A stretch of 64,000 nucleotides of DNA from Mycobacterium paraffinicum (lineage in GTDB: Bacteria > Actinomycetota > Actinomycetes > Mycobacteriales > Mycobacteriaceae), in NCBI RefSeq assembly GCF_001907675.1, contig NZ_MPNT01000024.1, forward strand, positions 1 to 64,000, read 5' to 3'. The notes beneath the pieces are model-generated. The model ran no database searches. It was not told the origin of the DNA and saw nothing but the letters and a program-made list of their open reading frames with translations. This document shows, piece after piece, positions 35,954 to 44,602 of this stretch (positions are counted from its first letter, which is position 1; the number at the start of each line of letters is the position of its first letter). A program made the position numbers and the translations under genes.

Positions 35954-37477
35954 CTAACCGATGGACTCGTCTCCAAACCAGCGCCGCAGCGCCGCGTGCA
36001 GGGCCGCTTGGTCGGCCGGCCCGAATTGGTTCGCCGCCCAGGCGACGTATCCGTCGGGTCGGATCAGCAGCGCCGCGGCGGGTGAGTCGTCGACCGTCGC
36101 GGTCACGACGTCCACCCGGTCGGCCCAGCCCGACGCGGTCGCCCCGACGCCGCCGTCGATGTCGAGCAGCACCGGGCGCGCGGCGTGCAGCAGCTCGGTG
36201 ACCCGCCGGCCGTCCGCGAGGATCAGTTCGGGCACGGGCCACCCCGACAAGGGGTGGTCGTCACCGACGTCGTACCGGACGTCGGTGCCGGCCAGCAACG
36301 CGGCCATGTGCCTGGCCACGTCGGGCAGGGTGAAAAGTTCGCCCAACAGCGAGCGGAGCGCGGCGACCTCGGGGCCCGGCGCCATGAGAGCGGTCTGCGA
36401 CAGTGAGTGCATCACGACCCGCTCACCCACGGGGTGGCGTTCTGACTCGTAGGTATCGAGCAATCCTGGGGGCGCCCAGCCGTTGAGGTGTGCCGCGAGC
36501 TTCCACCCCAGGTTCATCGTGTCCTGCAGGCCCAGGTTCAGGCCGGGCCCGCCCATGGCGCTGTGCACGTGGGCGGCGTCGCCGAGCAGCAGGACCCGTC
36601 CGTCGCGGTAGCGCTCGGCGTGGCGGGTGTTCTGTCCGTTAATGCGGCGAAGGGCATGCGGACCCTGGCCTTTCGGTTCTTCGAACGGCAGATCCACGCC
36701 GATGATGCGACGCGCGCTGTCGCGCAGTTCGACCAGGGTCAACGGCTCGTCCTCGACGGGCGGCGCGAACTCGATGGTGCCGAGCAGCGCGTCGCCGGGT
36801 TCGAACTGGGCAAAGATAATGCCACCGTTGTCAAACCGATTGTGGCCGAATGCGATCCGCCCGAACCCGGGGACGTCGAGGCCGCCGTCGGCGTGCCGGA
36901 GTCCGTCGGGGATGTGCACGTGGGCGAGCCGGGCCACGGTCTGCGATGTGTAGCCGGGAAAATCGATGCCCACCGTCTTGCGCACCAGGCTGCGTCCGCC
37001 GTCGGCGCCTACCAGGTAGCGAGCGTCCAGCTGGCATTCGCGGTCGCCCGAGGACACCGTGAGCACAACGGATTCGGGCCTCTGCTGCAATCCCGCGAGT
37101 TCGTGTCCCCAGCGCAGGTCCACCCCCAGATCGCGGGCCCGCTTCTCCAGCAGCCGCACCAGTCGGGGTTGCGGCATGACCATCGCATACATCGGATTAT
37201 CTTGCAGGCCTGAAAGATCCAGCGTCATGGCGGCGAAGATCCAGCCGTCGGTCGGCCGTGGTGGTTCACTGTCTCCGGTGAAGGACCGATACAGCCCGCG
37301 CATGTCGAGGGTCCGAACCACCTGCCCGACAAGCCCGTTGGCCTTCGGCTCGGAGCTGGGCCCGGGCAGCACATCCAGCACGACGGGTCGGAGCCCGGCC
37401 AGCGCAAGTTCACACGCCAGCATCAGTCCGTTGGGCCCGGCACCGGAGATGACGATGTCGGTTTGTTCGGCGGTCAC
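35954..37477 (-). CDS. FAD-dependent monooxygenase (class A, PheA/TetX-like)
   Basis: A 507-residue flavoprotein monooxygenase. The FAD motif is ISGAGPNGLMLACELALAG at residues 10-28, the DG motif is LVGADGGRSLVRK near residue 157, and the second FAD motif is GDAAHVHSAMGGPGLNLGLQ near residue 293. A C-terminal thioredoxin-like region follows, as in phenol hydroxylase-type and polyketide-tailoring hydroxylases. GTG 37477 overlaps the TetR stop upstream (GTGA), making a coupled TetR-monooxygenase operon controlled by the operator at 38137-38168. Substrate could be an aromatic compound or an antibiotic; sequence does not decide. Confidence 0.83.
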   Translation of the reverse strand: MTAEQTDIVISGAGPNGLMLACELALAGLRPVVLDVLPGPSSEPKANGLVGQVVRTLDMRGLYRSFTGDSEPPRPTDGWIFAAMTLDLSGLQDNPMYAMVMPQPRLVRLLEKRARDLGVDLRWGHELAGLQQRPESVVLTVSSGDRECQLDARYLVGADGGRSLVRKTVGIDFPGYTSQTVARLAHVHIPDGLRHADGGLDVPGFGRIAFGHNRFDNGGIIFAQFEPGDALLGTIEFAPPVEDEPLTLVELRDSARRIIGVDLPFEEPKGQGPHALRRINGQNTRHAERYRDGRVLLLGDAAHVHSAMGGPGLNLGLQDTMNLGWKLAAHLNGWAPPGLLDTYESERHPVGERVVMHSLSQTALMAPGPEVAALRSLLGELFTLPDVARHMAALLAGTDVRYDVGDDHPLSGWPVPELILADGRRVTELLHAARPVLLDIDGGVGATASGWADRVDVVTATVDDSPAAALLIRPDGYVAWAANQFGPADQAALHAALRRWFGDESIG

Positions 37478-38115
37478 GGTTTCTCCTTGCGCTTGACGGG
37501 TTCGGGCAGGCCCGCGCTGACGGCGTCAAAGCCGGAACGAATCAGGTCGGTGATCGGGACCGGCGGGTCGGCCCGCGCATAGGCCTCCGCGGCGGCGTCG
37601 CCGACGGCGCGCACGACCGCCACGACCAGTCGGGGGTACAAGTCCCGTTCGGGGTCGGTGCCGGTGCGTTCGGCGATCACCGCGAGCCATTCATCGAATA
37701 GCTCCTGCGGCAATGCGTTACGGACCTGAGGGTTCATCAGCATCTTGCGCACCTCGACCAGCTCCTGGCGGCTGGGCGCCTGGTTTTCCTCGCCGTGGAC
37801 CTCGCCGAAGTCGGCTTCCAGGGGCTCGAGCACCACGTGCGTGATCGCTGACCACAGCGGCTCGTCGGCGGGGCGTTGTCGCAGCGCGGCAATGCTGCGG
37901 CGCATCCGCTCGGTCTGTCGGTAGGCGAGCGCCTCGTATTTGCCACCGAAGTAATTGTTGAAGGTGCGCAACGAAACTCCGGCCAGGTTGGCGATTTCCT
38001 CGCGCGTCACGTTGTCGAGTCCGCGTTCGAAGGCGAGGTTGAGCGCGGCATCGCTGAGTGCGCGCCGGGTGTCGGCCTTCTTGCGCTCGCGCAGTCCGCG
38101 CGGCTGTTCGGTCAC
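37474..38115 (-). CDS. TetR family regulator of the flavin monooxygenase
   Basis: A 213-residue TetR protein. Helix-turn-helix at about residues 15-62 (TRRALSDAALNLAFERGLDN, VSLRTFNNYFGGKYEAL). GTG 38115 (TEQPRGLRE start) was chosen; upstream in-frame sequence runs into the operator and a repeat and is unlikely to be coding. First gene of the operon. Two TTGCC-N5-GGCAA palindromes 22-53 bp upstream are the likely binding sites. Confidence 0.85.
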   Translation of the reverse strand: MTEQPRGLRERKKADTRRALSDAALNLAFERGLDNVTREEIANLAGVSLRTFNNYFGGKYEALAYRQTERMRRSIAALRQRPADEPLWSAITHVVLEPLEADFGEVHGEENQAPSRQELVEVRKMLMNPQVRNALPQELFDEWLAVIAERTGTDPERDLYPRLVVAVVRAVGDAAAEAYARADPPVPITDLIRSGFDAVSAGLPEPVKRKEKP

Positions 38116-38136
38116 GACGACCAGGATACGAAAAAA

Positions 38137-38168
38137 TTGCCTGGCGGGCAATTTTGCCCATAAGGCAA
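38137..38168. promoter_or_regulatory. Tandem TetR operator TTGCC-N5-GGCAA
   Basis: Two 15-bp palindromes, TTGCCTGGCGGGCAA (38137-38151) and TTGCCCATAAGGCAA (38154-38168), share the arms TTGCC/GGCAA and are centred 17 bp apart. They lie just upstream of the TetR start at 38115. Confidence 0.78.
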
Positions 38169-38198
38169 GTTGCGTCGCGGGTGCGCTCAGGGCTTCGC

Positions 38199-38253
38199 GG
38201 GTGCGCTCAGGGCGGCGACACGCCGAGCGGCGCCGCCCGGGACGCACGCGCGA
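38199..38253. repeat. 55-bp repeat, copy 2, with tandem prefix
   Basis: Same orientation as 35897-35951, 50 of 55 identical. Its first bases belong to a 19-bp tandem duplication (TCGCGGGTGCGCTCAGGGC at 38175-38193 and 38195-38213). The internal arms GTGCG...GGGCGGCG and CGCCGCCC...CGCAC can fold into a hairpin. Confidence 0.85.
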
Positions 38254-38281
38254 TGGGGCGAAGGCCCACGCTCGGCCGTCC

Positions 38282-39469
38282 TCAGCGCTTGCCCCAGTCC
38301 CACGGCGGCGTGGTCAGCAGGCCTTGGCCGGCGACGCGCGTCTCGCCCCACTCCTTGTACAGCTCGATCTCGACGGCTTGGTCGCTACCGTCGGCGTCGG
38401 CCACCGGCACGGTGTCCAGGAATTCGAGCAGCGCCCGAGAATGGGTGACCACCAAGACCTGCGTCCGCGCGGCGGCGGTACGGATGAGCCCCGCGAGCGG
38501 CCGCACCAGGTCCGGATGCAGCGAGGTCTCCGGTTCGTTGAGCACCATCAGCGACGGCGCCTGCGGGCTGGACAACGCCGCGGCCCAGAGCAGGAATCGC
38601 AGTGTGCCGTCCGATAATTCGGCCGAGCGCAGCGGGCGCAGCATGCCGCGCTGCCGCAGCTGCAGGTCGAACAGCCCGTCGTGAACGGCGACCGAAACCG
38701 TGGCGCCGTCGAACGCGTCGGCGACGGCGCGGCTCAGGTCGTCGAAGCTCGCCTCGATGATCGTCTGGATCGCGGCGGCCAGATCGCTGCCGTCGTCGGC
38801 CAACACCGGGGTGCGTGTTCCCACTTGTGGGTGGCGCGCGGGCGCGTCCGCGTCGACCCGGAAACCGTCGTAAAACCGCCACTCCCGTAGGCGCTCGCGC
38901 ACGGCGGCGAGCTCGGGAAGCGCATGCGGGTGCGCGTACTCGGCCAGCACGCTGCGGTACAACGGCAGCGACCGCGACAGTTCGTCGAATCCGCGGGTGT
39001 CGGCGCTGACCTCGACGAAACTCGCGGCGCGGCGCACCAGAGTCGCGCCGGTGCGCAACACCGGGCCGGCGAAGACGGCCTCGCGCTTGATCTCGGGATC
39101 GCGGGCGAAGGCCGAGTCGGCTCGCCCCGTCGACACCGGGATCCCCAGGTCGACGAGATAACCGAAATCGCTTGCAGCAAAGCCCAATTCGAGGGACACC
39201 GGCCGGGTGCGGACCGTGCCCTGGGCCTTGCCCGTCCGGCGGGCGCCCTTGAGCTCCTCGGGGCCGGCCCACAGTGCGGACTGCAGGCCGCCCTCGCGGG
39301 CGAGCGAGGCGATCACCTCCCCGCGGCCGCAGTCGGCCAGCAGCCGCAGTGCCCGGTACAGCGACGACTTGCCTGCGCCGTTGGCGCCGGTGACCACCGA
39401 CAGCCGACCCAGCGGCAGGATCACCTCGCGCAGCGAGCGATAGCCGCGGATTGCCACCGTCTGCAACAT
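38282..39469 (-). CDS. AAA family ATPase, RecF/OLD-like
   Basis: A 395-residue SMC/RecF-like ATPase. Walker A is GANGAGKSS at residues 28-36, the signature-like block is LSDGTLRFLLWAAAL near residue 283, and Walker B is SLMVLNEPETSLHPDL near residue 308, with the Asn-Glu variant common in this group; THSRALLEF is the switch. No nuclease (Toprim) domain is attached, so it is not a full OLD protein. Such stand-alone ATPases occur in defence and DNA-repair contexts, but no partner is next to it. It lies 33 bp downstream of the antiporter gene on the same strand. Confidence 0.8.
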   Translation of the reverse strand: MLQTVAIRGYRSLREVILPLGRLSVVTGANGAGKSSLYRALRLLADCGRGEVIASLAREGGLQSALWAGPEELKGARRTGKAQGTVRTRPVSLELGFAASDFGYLVDLGIPVSTGRADSAFARDPEIKREAVFAGPVLRTGATLVRRAASFVEVSADTRGFDELSRSLPLYRSVLAEYAHPHALPELAAVRERLREWRFYDGFRVDADAPARHPQVGTRTPVLADDGSDLAAAIQTIIEASFDDLSRAVADAFDGATVSVAVHDGLFDLQLRQRGMLRPLRSAELSDGTLRFLLWAAALSSPQAPSLMVLNEPETSLHPDLVRPLAGLIRTAAARTQVLVVTHSRALLEFLDTVPVADADGSDQAVEIELYKEWGETRVAGQGLLTTPPWDWGKR

Positions 39470-39502
39470 GGGGCCGACTGTACGGTCGACGACCGACGGG
39501 CC

Positions 39503-41098
39503 CTACTCCTCGTCCGCCGCGTCGAGCAGCTGCACTTCCTCGAGGTCCATCTCGTGCTGCAGCTCGCGCAGCACGATGTCGTCGATCAGGTTCTGGTTGC
39601 GTAGCGTCGTGAGCTCGCGTCGCCTCTGCTCCAGCACGCCCAGGCGCACCCGCCGGACCAGCTCCTTCTTCTTGGCGAGGTGGCCGTTCGCCGAACCGCC
39701 TTCGGTGGCCACGGCCAGCGCGGCCCTCTCCTCGTATTCCTTCTCCAGCCGGCGACGCAGCTCGTCGCTAACGCCGACCTCGTCGGCGACGGTGGGCAGC
39801 GCGTTGAGCGCCGCTTGGACGCTCCTCGTTCGCGCCAGCTCCAATTCCTCGACGTACGCGACGTCCTCGGGCATCTTCGCCCAGCGGACCACCGCGGGCA
39901 AGGTGGTCCCTTGGACCAGAACGGTGGTCAGAATGACGACGACCACGATGAAGATGATGAGGCTGCGATCGGGGAAGGGTGCGCCGCTGAGGGTGGTCAT
40001 CGGAACGGCCAGCGCCGCCGCAAGCGATACGGCGCCGCGGAATCCGGCCCAGGCCGTGACGAAGCGCTGACGCCAGCTGACCCGGCGTTCGCGCTGCGCC
40101 TCGCGACGATCGATCAGTCGGATCAGCACGACGGTGATCTCGCCCCAGAAGATCCGCGACAGGATCACCACCGCGGTAACCGCGAGGGCGATGAACAAGG
40201 CGTGCCGCACCCCGCCGTCGACGCCGGCGATGCCGTGCAGCGCGTTGGGTATCTGGACGCCGACGAACACCCACAACGAGCCGTTGAGCAGGAACGTCAC
40301 GCTATCCCAGAAGGCATACGCCTGCAGGCGCGAGCGCGCCCGGATCACCACCGGCCCGGCGTAGGCAAGCACCAGGGCGGAGACCATGACCGCGACCACC
40401 CCGCTGCACTCCATGCTCTGCGCCAGCAAGAACGCCGCGAACGGCGTCAGCAGGCTCAAGGCCCCTTCCTCCTGGGGCGCGTCGAGCCGCTTGCGCAGCA
40501 ACGTCACCGCCCCGCCGACCAACAGCCCGGCGGCGATGCCGCCCAGGTAGGAGCCGACGAATCGGCCGACCAGGTCGATCGGGGTGATCGCGGAACCCCC
40601 GATCGCGACGTGGACGGTGACGGCGAACAGGACTAGGGCGGTGCCGTCGTTAATGAGACTCTCGGCCTTGAGCACGGTCACCGACCGGCGGGGCAACTTC
40701 TTCGCGAGGCCCGCCACCGCGGCCGCGTCCGTGGGGGAGAGCACGGCGCCCAGGACGGCGGCCGCGTGGGAGTCCATGCCCAGCGCCCGCGCCGTCCACG
40801 AGACCGCGACGGCCGTCGCGATCACCAGGCCGACACTGAGGAACACGATGATGCGCGCGTTCGCCCGGATCTCGCGGAAGCTGGTGTTCAGGCCCTCCCA
40901 GTACAGGATCGCCGGCAGGAAGAGCAGCAGCACGATCTCGCCGTTGACGTGCACATGCGCGAAGTTGGGAATGAGCCCCAGCAACGTGCCGAGCACGATG
41001 AGCAGCACCGGGGGACCGACGCGATAACGCCGGCCGAGAACCGTCCCGAGGATGACGGTGGAGACGAGCGCAACGATCAGGACGAGGCCAAACACCAA
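39503..41098 (-). CDS. CPA1-type Na+/H+ antiporter (YjcE/NhaP-like)
   Basis: A 531-residue integral membrane protein with about 12 transmembrane segments over residues 1-410 and a cytoplasmic, charged, helical tail (about 410-531). Key transport motifs are AVLSPTDAAAV (near residue 122, the paired polar/Asp site) and ESLINDGTALVLF near residue 146. It exchanges Na+ or K+ for H+ across the plasma membrane. Matches the layout of Rv2287 (YjcE, about 542 residues). The start ATG/GTG at 41098 opens the first helix directly. Likely co-transcribed with the downstream ATPase. Confidence 0.88.
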   Translation of the reverse strand: MVFGLVLIVALVSTVILGTVLGRRYRVGPPVLLIVLGTLLGLIPNFAHVHVNGEIVLLLFLPAILYWEGLNTSFREIRANARIIVFLSVGLVIATAVAVSWTARALGMDSHAAAVLGAVLSPTDAAAVAGLAKKLPRRSVTVLKAESLINDGTALVLFAVTVHVAIGGSAITPIDLVGRFVGSYLGGIAAGLLVGGAVTLLRKRLDAPQEEGALSLLTPFAAFLLAQSMECSGVVAVMVSALVLAYAGPVVIRARSRLQAYAFWDSVTFLLNGSLWVFVGVQIPNALHGIAGVDGGVRHALFIALAVTAVVILSRIFWGEITVVLIRLIDRREAQRERRVSWRQRFVTAWAGFRGAVSLAAALAVPMTTLSGAPFPDRSLIIFIVVVVILTTVLVQGTTLPAVVRWAKMPEDVAYVEELELARTRSVQAALNALPTVADEVGVSDELRRRLEKEYEERAALAVATEGGSANGHLAKKKELVRRVRLGVLEQRRRELTTLRNQNLIDDIVLRELQHEMDLEEVQLLDAADEE

Positions 41099-41273
41099 CC
41101 CATCCTGCCGGACATGATGGGATTGCGCGGCTTGGGGTTTGACCGGCCCGGCGGCCAGCCAGCTCTGCGGGCGGTCTCATCAGTCACATGGGCACCGTGC
41201 GGCGGGCATGTGGTGACTCTCGAAAGCGATAGCGCCGGCGATATCAAATCCGAGAACCGTGGACCGGTTGAAC
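41099..41273. other. Short intergenic region
   Basis: This 175-bp gap between the DUF5685 gene and the antiporter gene, both leftward, should contain the antiporter promoter. I find no gene and no clear palindrome. Confidence 0.35.
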
Positions 41274-42332
41274 TCAGGTGCAGTCGCAGCAGCAGTCGTC
41301 GCAGTCGCAGCAACAATCGCAGCCGTCGCAGCAGCACCAGCAACCGGTCCCGTCCCCGCCGCGGCTCGACTTGCGCCCCGGGTTCGGCGTTCCCTCCTCG
41401 GCCCCCGGCTGGATCGGCTGGTCACCGAAATTGATCGGCTCCTGCTGACCGTGCGGCGTTCCGCTCTGTGCGCTGAAACCGGCCTGGACGAAGGTGCGCT
41501 TGATCGCGCGGCGCACCTCGCCGGTCAACAGCCGATCGACCAGCCGTCCGTCGGTGAACGACACGTCGGCCAGCGCCAGCTCGATGCCCAGCACCGCGTC
41601 GTCACAGAGGGCGCGCGCAGCCGCGACGGGAGTTGCGGTCGCCGCCAACGGGTTCCACTTCCCGCGCGCCACGTCGTCCCGGTAGTCCTCGACCGCGTCG
41701 AGCAGGTGCGCCACCCGGCCGAACAGCCGCCCCACCTCGCGCAACGGCGCCGCGTTGTCCGGGCGGCCGGCCAGCACCGCGGTGTGCGCGAACGCCTCCG
41801 CGACGGCGGTCTCGGTCGGCTCGGTCACCAGCAGCAGCGAGCTGCCCGGACCCGCCTGGGCTTCGAGCGCGGCCTGGCGGTCCATAGCGGCGACGAGCAC
41901 GCCGGTGTCAAAGCCCAGGACGTGACCGGTGTCGGTGCCCTGGCGCACCCAACGTTCGGCGATGCGGCGCGCCGCCGGTCGCACCCCGGCCACGCCGACC
42001 ATGCCGTCGCGGTCGTCGACGTGGTCACGGACCCGGGCCGCGGCCAGCGCCAGCGACACCACCGCGGCCAGTCGCACGCAGTCACCGGTGGCCACGTCCG
42101 CGCGCCGCATCCCGCGTAGCGGGCAACGCCCGGCGGTGCGGCGAGCCGGCTGCCCGGGGGACTGCGCTTCGACCAGCAATGAGACCACCAGGCCGTCGTA
42201 GTTGGTGGCGACGCGGGCGGCCTGGCCGTAATCATCGCGCAGCGCCAGACACAATCCGCACAATTGGGCTGTCCAGGCGGCCGCCAGCTCGCCGCCGAGC
42301 CGGTGACGGCAGGGCCGGATGATGCCAAACAT
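41274..42332 (-). CDS. DUF5685 protein with extreme cysteine-rich C-terminal tail
   Basis: A 352-residue protein that starts with the DUF5685 signature MFGIIRPCRHRLGG and CGLCLALRDDYG (cysteines at residues 8, 25 and 28, a likely metal site). The helical middle contains DDVARGKWNPLAA, and the acidic/histidine-poor core gives no catalytic motif. The last 23 residues hold 13 cysteines, arranged as CC and CCC runs broken by Asp and Gly. The tail is preceded by a low-complexity linker (about residues 300-328). Related actinobacterial proteins are linked by annotation only. Metal storage or a post-translationally modified tail is possible, but this is inference. Confidence 0.75.
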   Translation of the reverse strand: MFGIIRPCRHRLGGELAAAWTAQLCGLCLALRDDYGQAARVATNYDGLVVSLLVEAQSPGQPARRTAGRCPLRGMRRADVATGDCVRLAAVVSLALAAARVRDHVDDRDGMVGVAGVRPAARRIAERWVRQGTDTGHVLGFDTGVLVAAMDRQAALEAQAGPGSSLLLVTEPTETAVAEAFAHTAVLAGRPDNAAPLREVGRLFGRVAHLLDAVEDYRDDVARGKWNPLAATATPVAAARALCDDAVLGIELALADVSFTDGRLVDRLLTGEVRRAIKRTFVQAGFSAQSGTPHGQQEPINFGDQPIQPGAEEGTPNPGRKSSRGGDGTGCWCCCDGCDCCCDCDDCCCDCT

Positions 42333-42430
42333 GCACAGAAGCTACCGGACCCACAGCAAACGCGCGATCGAAACGCCGGGGATGGGATGGTCTCGTGGGC
42401 GGCGGCATGGCAACGGGGCTCCAGGACATA

Positions 42431-42883
42431 ATGGGCTCGATGACTGTCGGGAAGATCAAGCTCTTGGTGACCGTCGCGATGCTCGTTTCGCCGATGTTGG
42501 TGGGCTGCCACTTCGCGTCCAGAAACCCGCCGTCGACCAAGACGCTCGAGGTGCCCATGAACGAGGTGCTCACGCAGAGCGTCGTCACGCAGAGCATCGC
42601 CCTGGCCGTCGGCAACACGCTCGTCGTGAAGTTGGGCTCGAACTACACCACCCCGTACCGGTGGGCGCCGGAGATGAAGATCGGCGATCCCGGCGTCCTC
42701 AAGCAGGAGAGCCACGAGTTCGTGCCACCGAGTTCCGACGCGCTGGGAGCCCCCGGGACCGAGGTGTGGAAATTCACGGCGTTGAGGCCGGGGACGACCA
42801 CGATCGGTACCGATTACACCAGCTTCGTCGGCAAGGACACCAAGCCGTCGTGCACGTACACGGCCAACGTCACGGTGAAGTAA
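42431..42883 (+). CDS. Lipoprotein with inhibitor I42 (chagasin-like) domain
   Basis: A 150-residue protein. A signal peptide ends in a lipobox-like LVGC (about Cys28), so it should be lipid-anchored. The mature part shows the I42 pattern: NTLVVKLGSNYTTPYRW near residue 66 (the NxTTGY-type loop, with Pro for Gly), a middle loop, and GAPGTEVWKFTALRPGTTTI near residue 110. Chagasin-like domains inhibit papain-type cysteine proteases; in bacteria the target is usually unknown. Start at ATG 42431 has AGGA 5 nt upstream; the downstream ATG 42440 and the upstream GTG 42395 are alternatives. Confidence 0.75.
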   Translation: MGSMTVGKIKLLVTVAMLVSPMLVGCHFASRNPPSTKTLEVPMNEVLTQSVVTQSIALAVGNTLVVKLGSNYTTPYRWAPEMKIGDPGVLKQESHEFVPPSSDALGAPGTEVWKFTALRPGTTTIGTDYTSFVGKDTKPSCTYTANVTVK

Positions 42884-42935
42884 ACGGTCTGGCAAACGAG
42901 TGCGAGCGCGTCGCGCTGCGGCTACGGTCTTGGAC

Positions 42936-43415
42936 GTGTTCGGCTTTCTGCGCGATTTGTCCGAGATCGGCAAACTCCCCGCGCCGCTGCGCGACGAGCT
43001 CGAGGCCGAGGGGATGATCTTCAGCGCGGGCAAGGTGGGGGTGAGCCGACACTTCGGCGGCCATGTGCCAGGCGTCCATTCGGCCTCGGGCGTGTCCCGC
43101 TACACGGGCGCGTTCGCCTTCACCACCGCGCGGATCTTTGCCACGCTTACGACGCGCGGGGACGCCAACCTGCGATCCATCGATTGCCCGTGGGACACCG
43201 GCAAGGGGCCGGCCAAGGCCACGATTACCCGCAAAGGCCTCAAGCTCGAAATCGACTTGCACGGCGTCGATCCCGCCTTCAGCGGGTCGATGAAGCTCAA
43301 TTACCGGAAGACGATCCCCGACGAGGTGCTGGAAAAGCTGCCGACTACGACGCTGCGATTTCCGGTGCAGCCGGTGTTCGTGTACCGGGCGGTCGGCGTG
43401 CGTCCCAAAAGTTAG
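42936..43415 (+). CDS. Conserved mycobacterial hypothetical protein
   Basis: A 159-residue protein with no signal peptide or membrane segment. GTG 42936 gives the natural start MFGFLRDLSEIGKLPAPL; an in-frame GTG at 42900 is less likely. The rest has a beta-rich pattern (FGGHVPGVHSASGVSRYTG, SGSMKLNYRKTIPDEVLEKL) that could be a lipocalin- or PH-like domain, but I cannot assign a family. It lies 52 bp after the I42 lipoprotein on the same strand and converges on the DUF1707 gene. Confidence 0.6.
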   Translation: MFGFLRDLSEIGKLPAPLRDELEAEGMIFSAGKVGVSRHFGGHVPGVHSASGVSRYTGAFAFTTARIFATLTTRGDANLRSIDCPWDTGKGPAKATITRKGLKLEIDLHGVDPAFSGSMKLNYRKTIPDEVLEKLPTTTLRFPVQPVFVYRAVGVRPKS

Positions 43416-43447
43416 GCTGCCGCAAGCCTTTTCGCTACGCCGCGGCG

Positions 43448-43464
43448 GGGCGCAGCATGCGCCC
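43448..43464. terminator. Hairpin between convergent genes
   Basis: GGGCGCA-GCA-TGCGCCC has perfect 7-bp arms, extendable through CGGC/GCCG with one bulge. It lies between the convergent ends of the hypothetical gene at 42936 and the DUF1707 gene. No T-run follows. Confidence 0.5.
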
Positions 43465-43491
43465 GCCGACGAGCGCCGACATGACCACCCC

Positions 43492-43920
43492 TTACCGCGT
43501 AACGGTTTTCACGGCCGGGTGGATCCCCAGCGCGTGGCTGACGAGACCGATGCCGGCTCCCAGGATGGGCCAGATCGGCCAGAAGTAGGTGGCGCCCGTG
43601 GTCGCGGCGACGGCGGCCCACACGGTGAGCACGATGACGGTCATCAGTAGGTAGGCGGCGAGGTGAATGCGCACGCTGCGGCGCGCGGCCTCGACGCGGG
43701 CGGCGCGGCGGCGCGGGTCCGCGCGCCGGATCCGCTCGAGCGGCAGGTCGGCGAGGAGCTCGCGGAGCTCGGCGGTGGTGTGCGCACCGAACACGGCCTG
43801 CACTCGCTGCTCGTATTCGTCCAGACCCAGGTAGCCCTGCGCGAGCGCCTGGCCCAGGCGTGCGGCCGCCCTCTCCCGGTCGCGGTCGCCGGCGCGGGGG
43901 GTCATGAGTTGCTGGTCCAT
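43492..43920 (-). CDS. DUF1707 (SHOCT-like) and 2TM domain protein
   Basis: A 142-residue protein. The N-terminal DUF1707 domain at about residues 8-60 has the pattern AGDRDRERAAARLGQALAQG then LGLDEYEQRV. A basic RRADPRRRAARVEAARRSVR linker follows, then two hydrophobic helices at about residues 88-108 and 113-132. Members are small membrane-associated proteins of unknown role, common in actinobacteria. ATG 43920 has GGAAGGGG 7 nt upstream. It is divergent from a TetR gene and shares its operator region. Confidence 0.8.
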   Translation of the reverse strand: MDQQLMTPRAGDRDRERAAARLGQALAQGYLGLDEYEQRVQAVFGAHTTAELRELLADLPLERIRRADPRRRAARVEAARRSVRIHLAAYLLMTVIVLTVWAAVAATTGATYFWPIWPILGAGIGLVSHALGIHPAVKTVTR

Positions 43921-43949
43921 TTCGTCCCCTTCCGAAGATGTGAATGGCT

Positions 43950-43971
43950 TTAACATAGTCCGCAATGTTAA
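43950..43971. promoter_or_regulatory. TetR operator candidate TTAACAT-N8-ATGTTAA
   Basis: Perfect 7-bp arms TTAACAT (43950-43956) and ATGTTAA (43965-43971) around 8 bp. It sits between the divergent DUF1707 and TetR genes, 10 bp before the TetR start, and is AT-rich against the background. Confidence 0.75.
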
Positions 43972-43981
43972 TCTCGTCAAC

Positions 43982-44602
43982 ATGGCACGTGCGCGCAAAT
44001 TGTCGACCGGGGCGAAGCGTCGGGACAGCTACCACCACGGCGACCTGAAACGCGCCCTGACCAGCGCCGCGCTGTCGCTGGTGGCCGAGAAGGGGCCGAA
44101 GGGGTTCACGCTGACCGAGGCCGCGCGGCGCGCCGGCGTCAGCGCCGCCGCGCCCTATCGGCACTTCGCCGACAAGGCCGCGCTGCTGGCGACCGTGGCG
44201 GCGCAGGGCTTCGGCGACCTGCATGCGGAACTGACCGAGGCGGCCTCCACCGAGGACCCGAAGGAACGGGTGGTCGACCTCGGCCGCGCGTATGTGCGCT
44301 GGGCGGTCGCCCACCCGGATCACTACCGGGTGATGTTCGGCGCCGAGCTCTCCAAGGCCGACCACCCCGAGCTGGCCGTCGCCGGGGAGCAGGCGTTCGG
44401 CGACCTACTCGACGCGATCGCGGCGTGCCAGGATGCGGGCGTCGTAAAAGGCCGGGACCCACGCGAACTCGCCGCGCCGCTCTGGTCGCTGGTGCACGGC
44501 GTCGCGTCCCTGGCGATCGGCGGCGAGTTCGGCGCCGTCGGCATCGAGCGGGACCCGGAGGCCATCATCGCCGGGGTGGTGGCCCAAATGCTCGGCAGCT
44601 AG
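43982..44602 (+). CDS. TetR/AcrR family regulator
   Basis: A 206-residue regulator. It begins with the KRRDSYHHGDLKRALTSAAL motif that marks a widespread subgroup, then VSAAAPYRHFADKAALLATV completes the helix-turn-helix by about residue 60. The C-terminal ligand domain is of the WHG type (RVMFGAEL, WSLVHGVASL). ATG 43982 was chosen over the in-frame upstream ATG because of the operator position. Its last 4 bp overlap the convergent lipM gene. Likely represses the DUF1707 gene and itself. Confidence 0.85.
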   Translation: MARARKLSTGAKRRDSYHHGDLKRALTSAALSLVAEKGPKGFTLTEAARRAGVSAAAPYRHFADKAALLATVAAQGFGDLHAELTEAASTEDPKERVVDLGRAYVRWAVAHPDHYRVMFGAELSKADHPELAVAGEQAFGDLLDAIAACQDAGVVKGRDPRELAAPLWSLVHGVASLAIGGEFGAVGIERDPEAIIAGVVAQMLGS

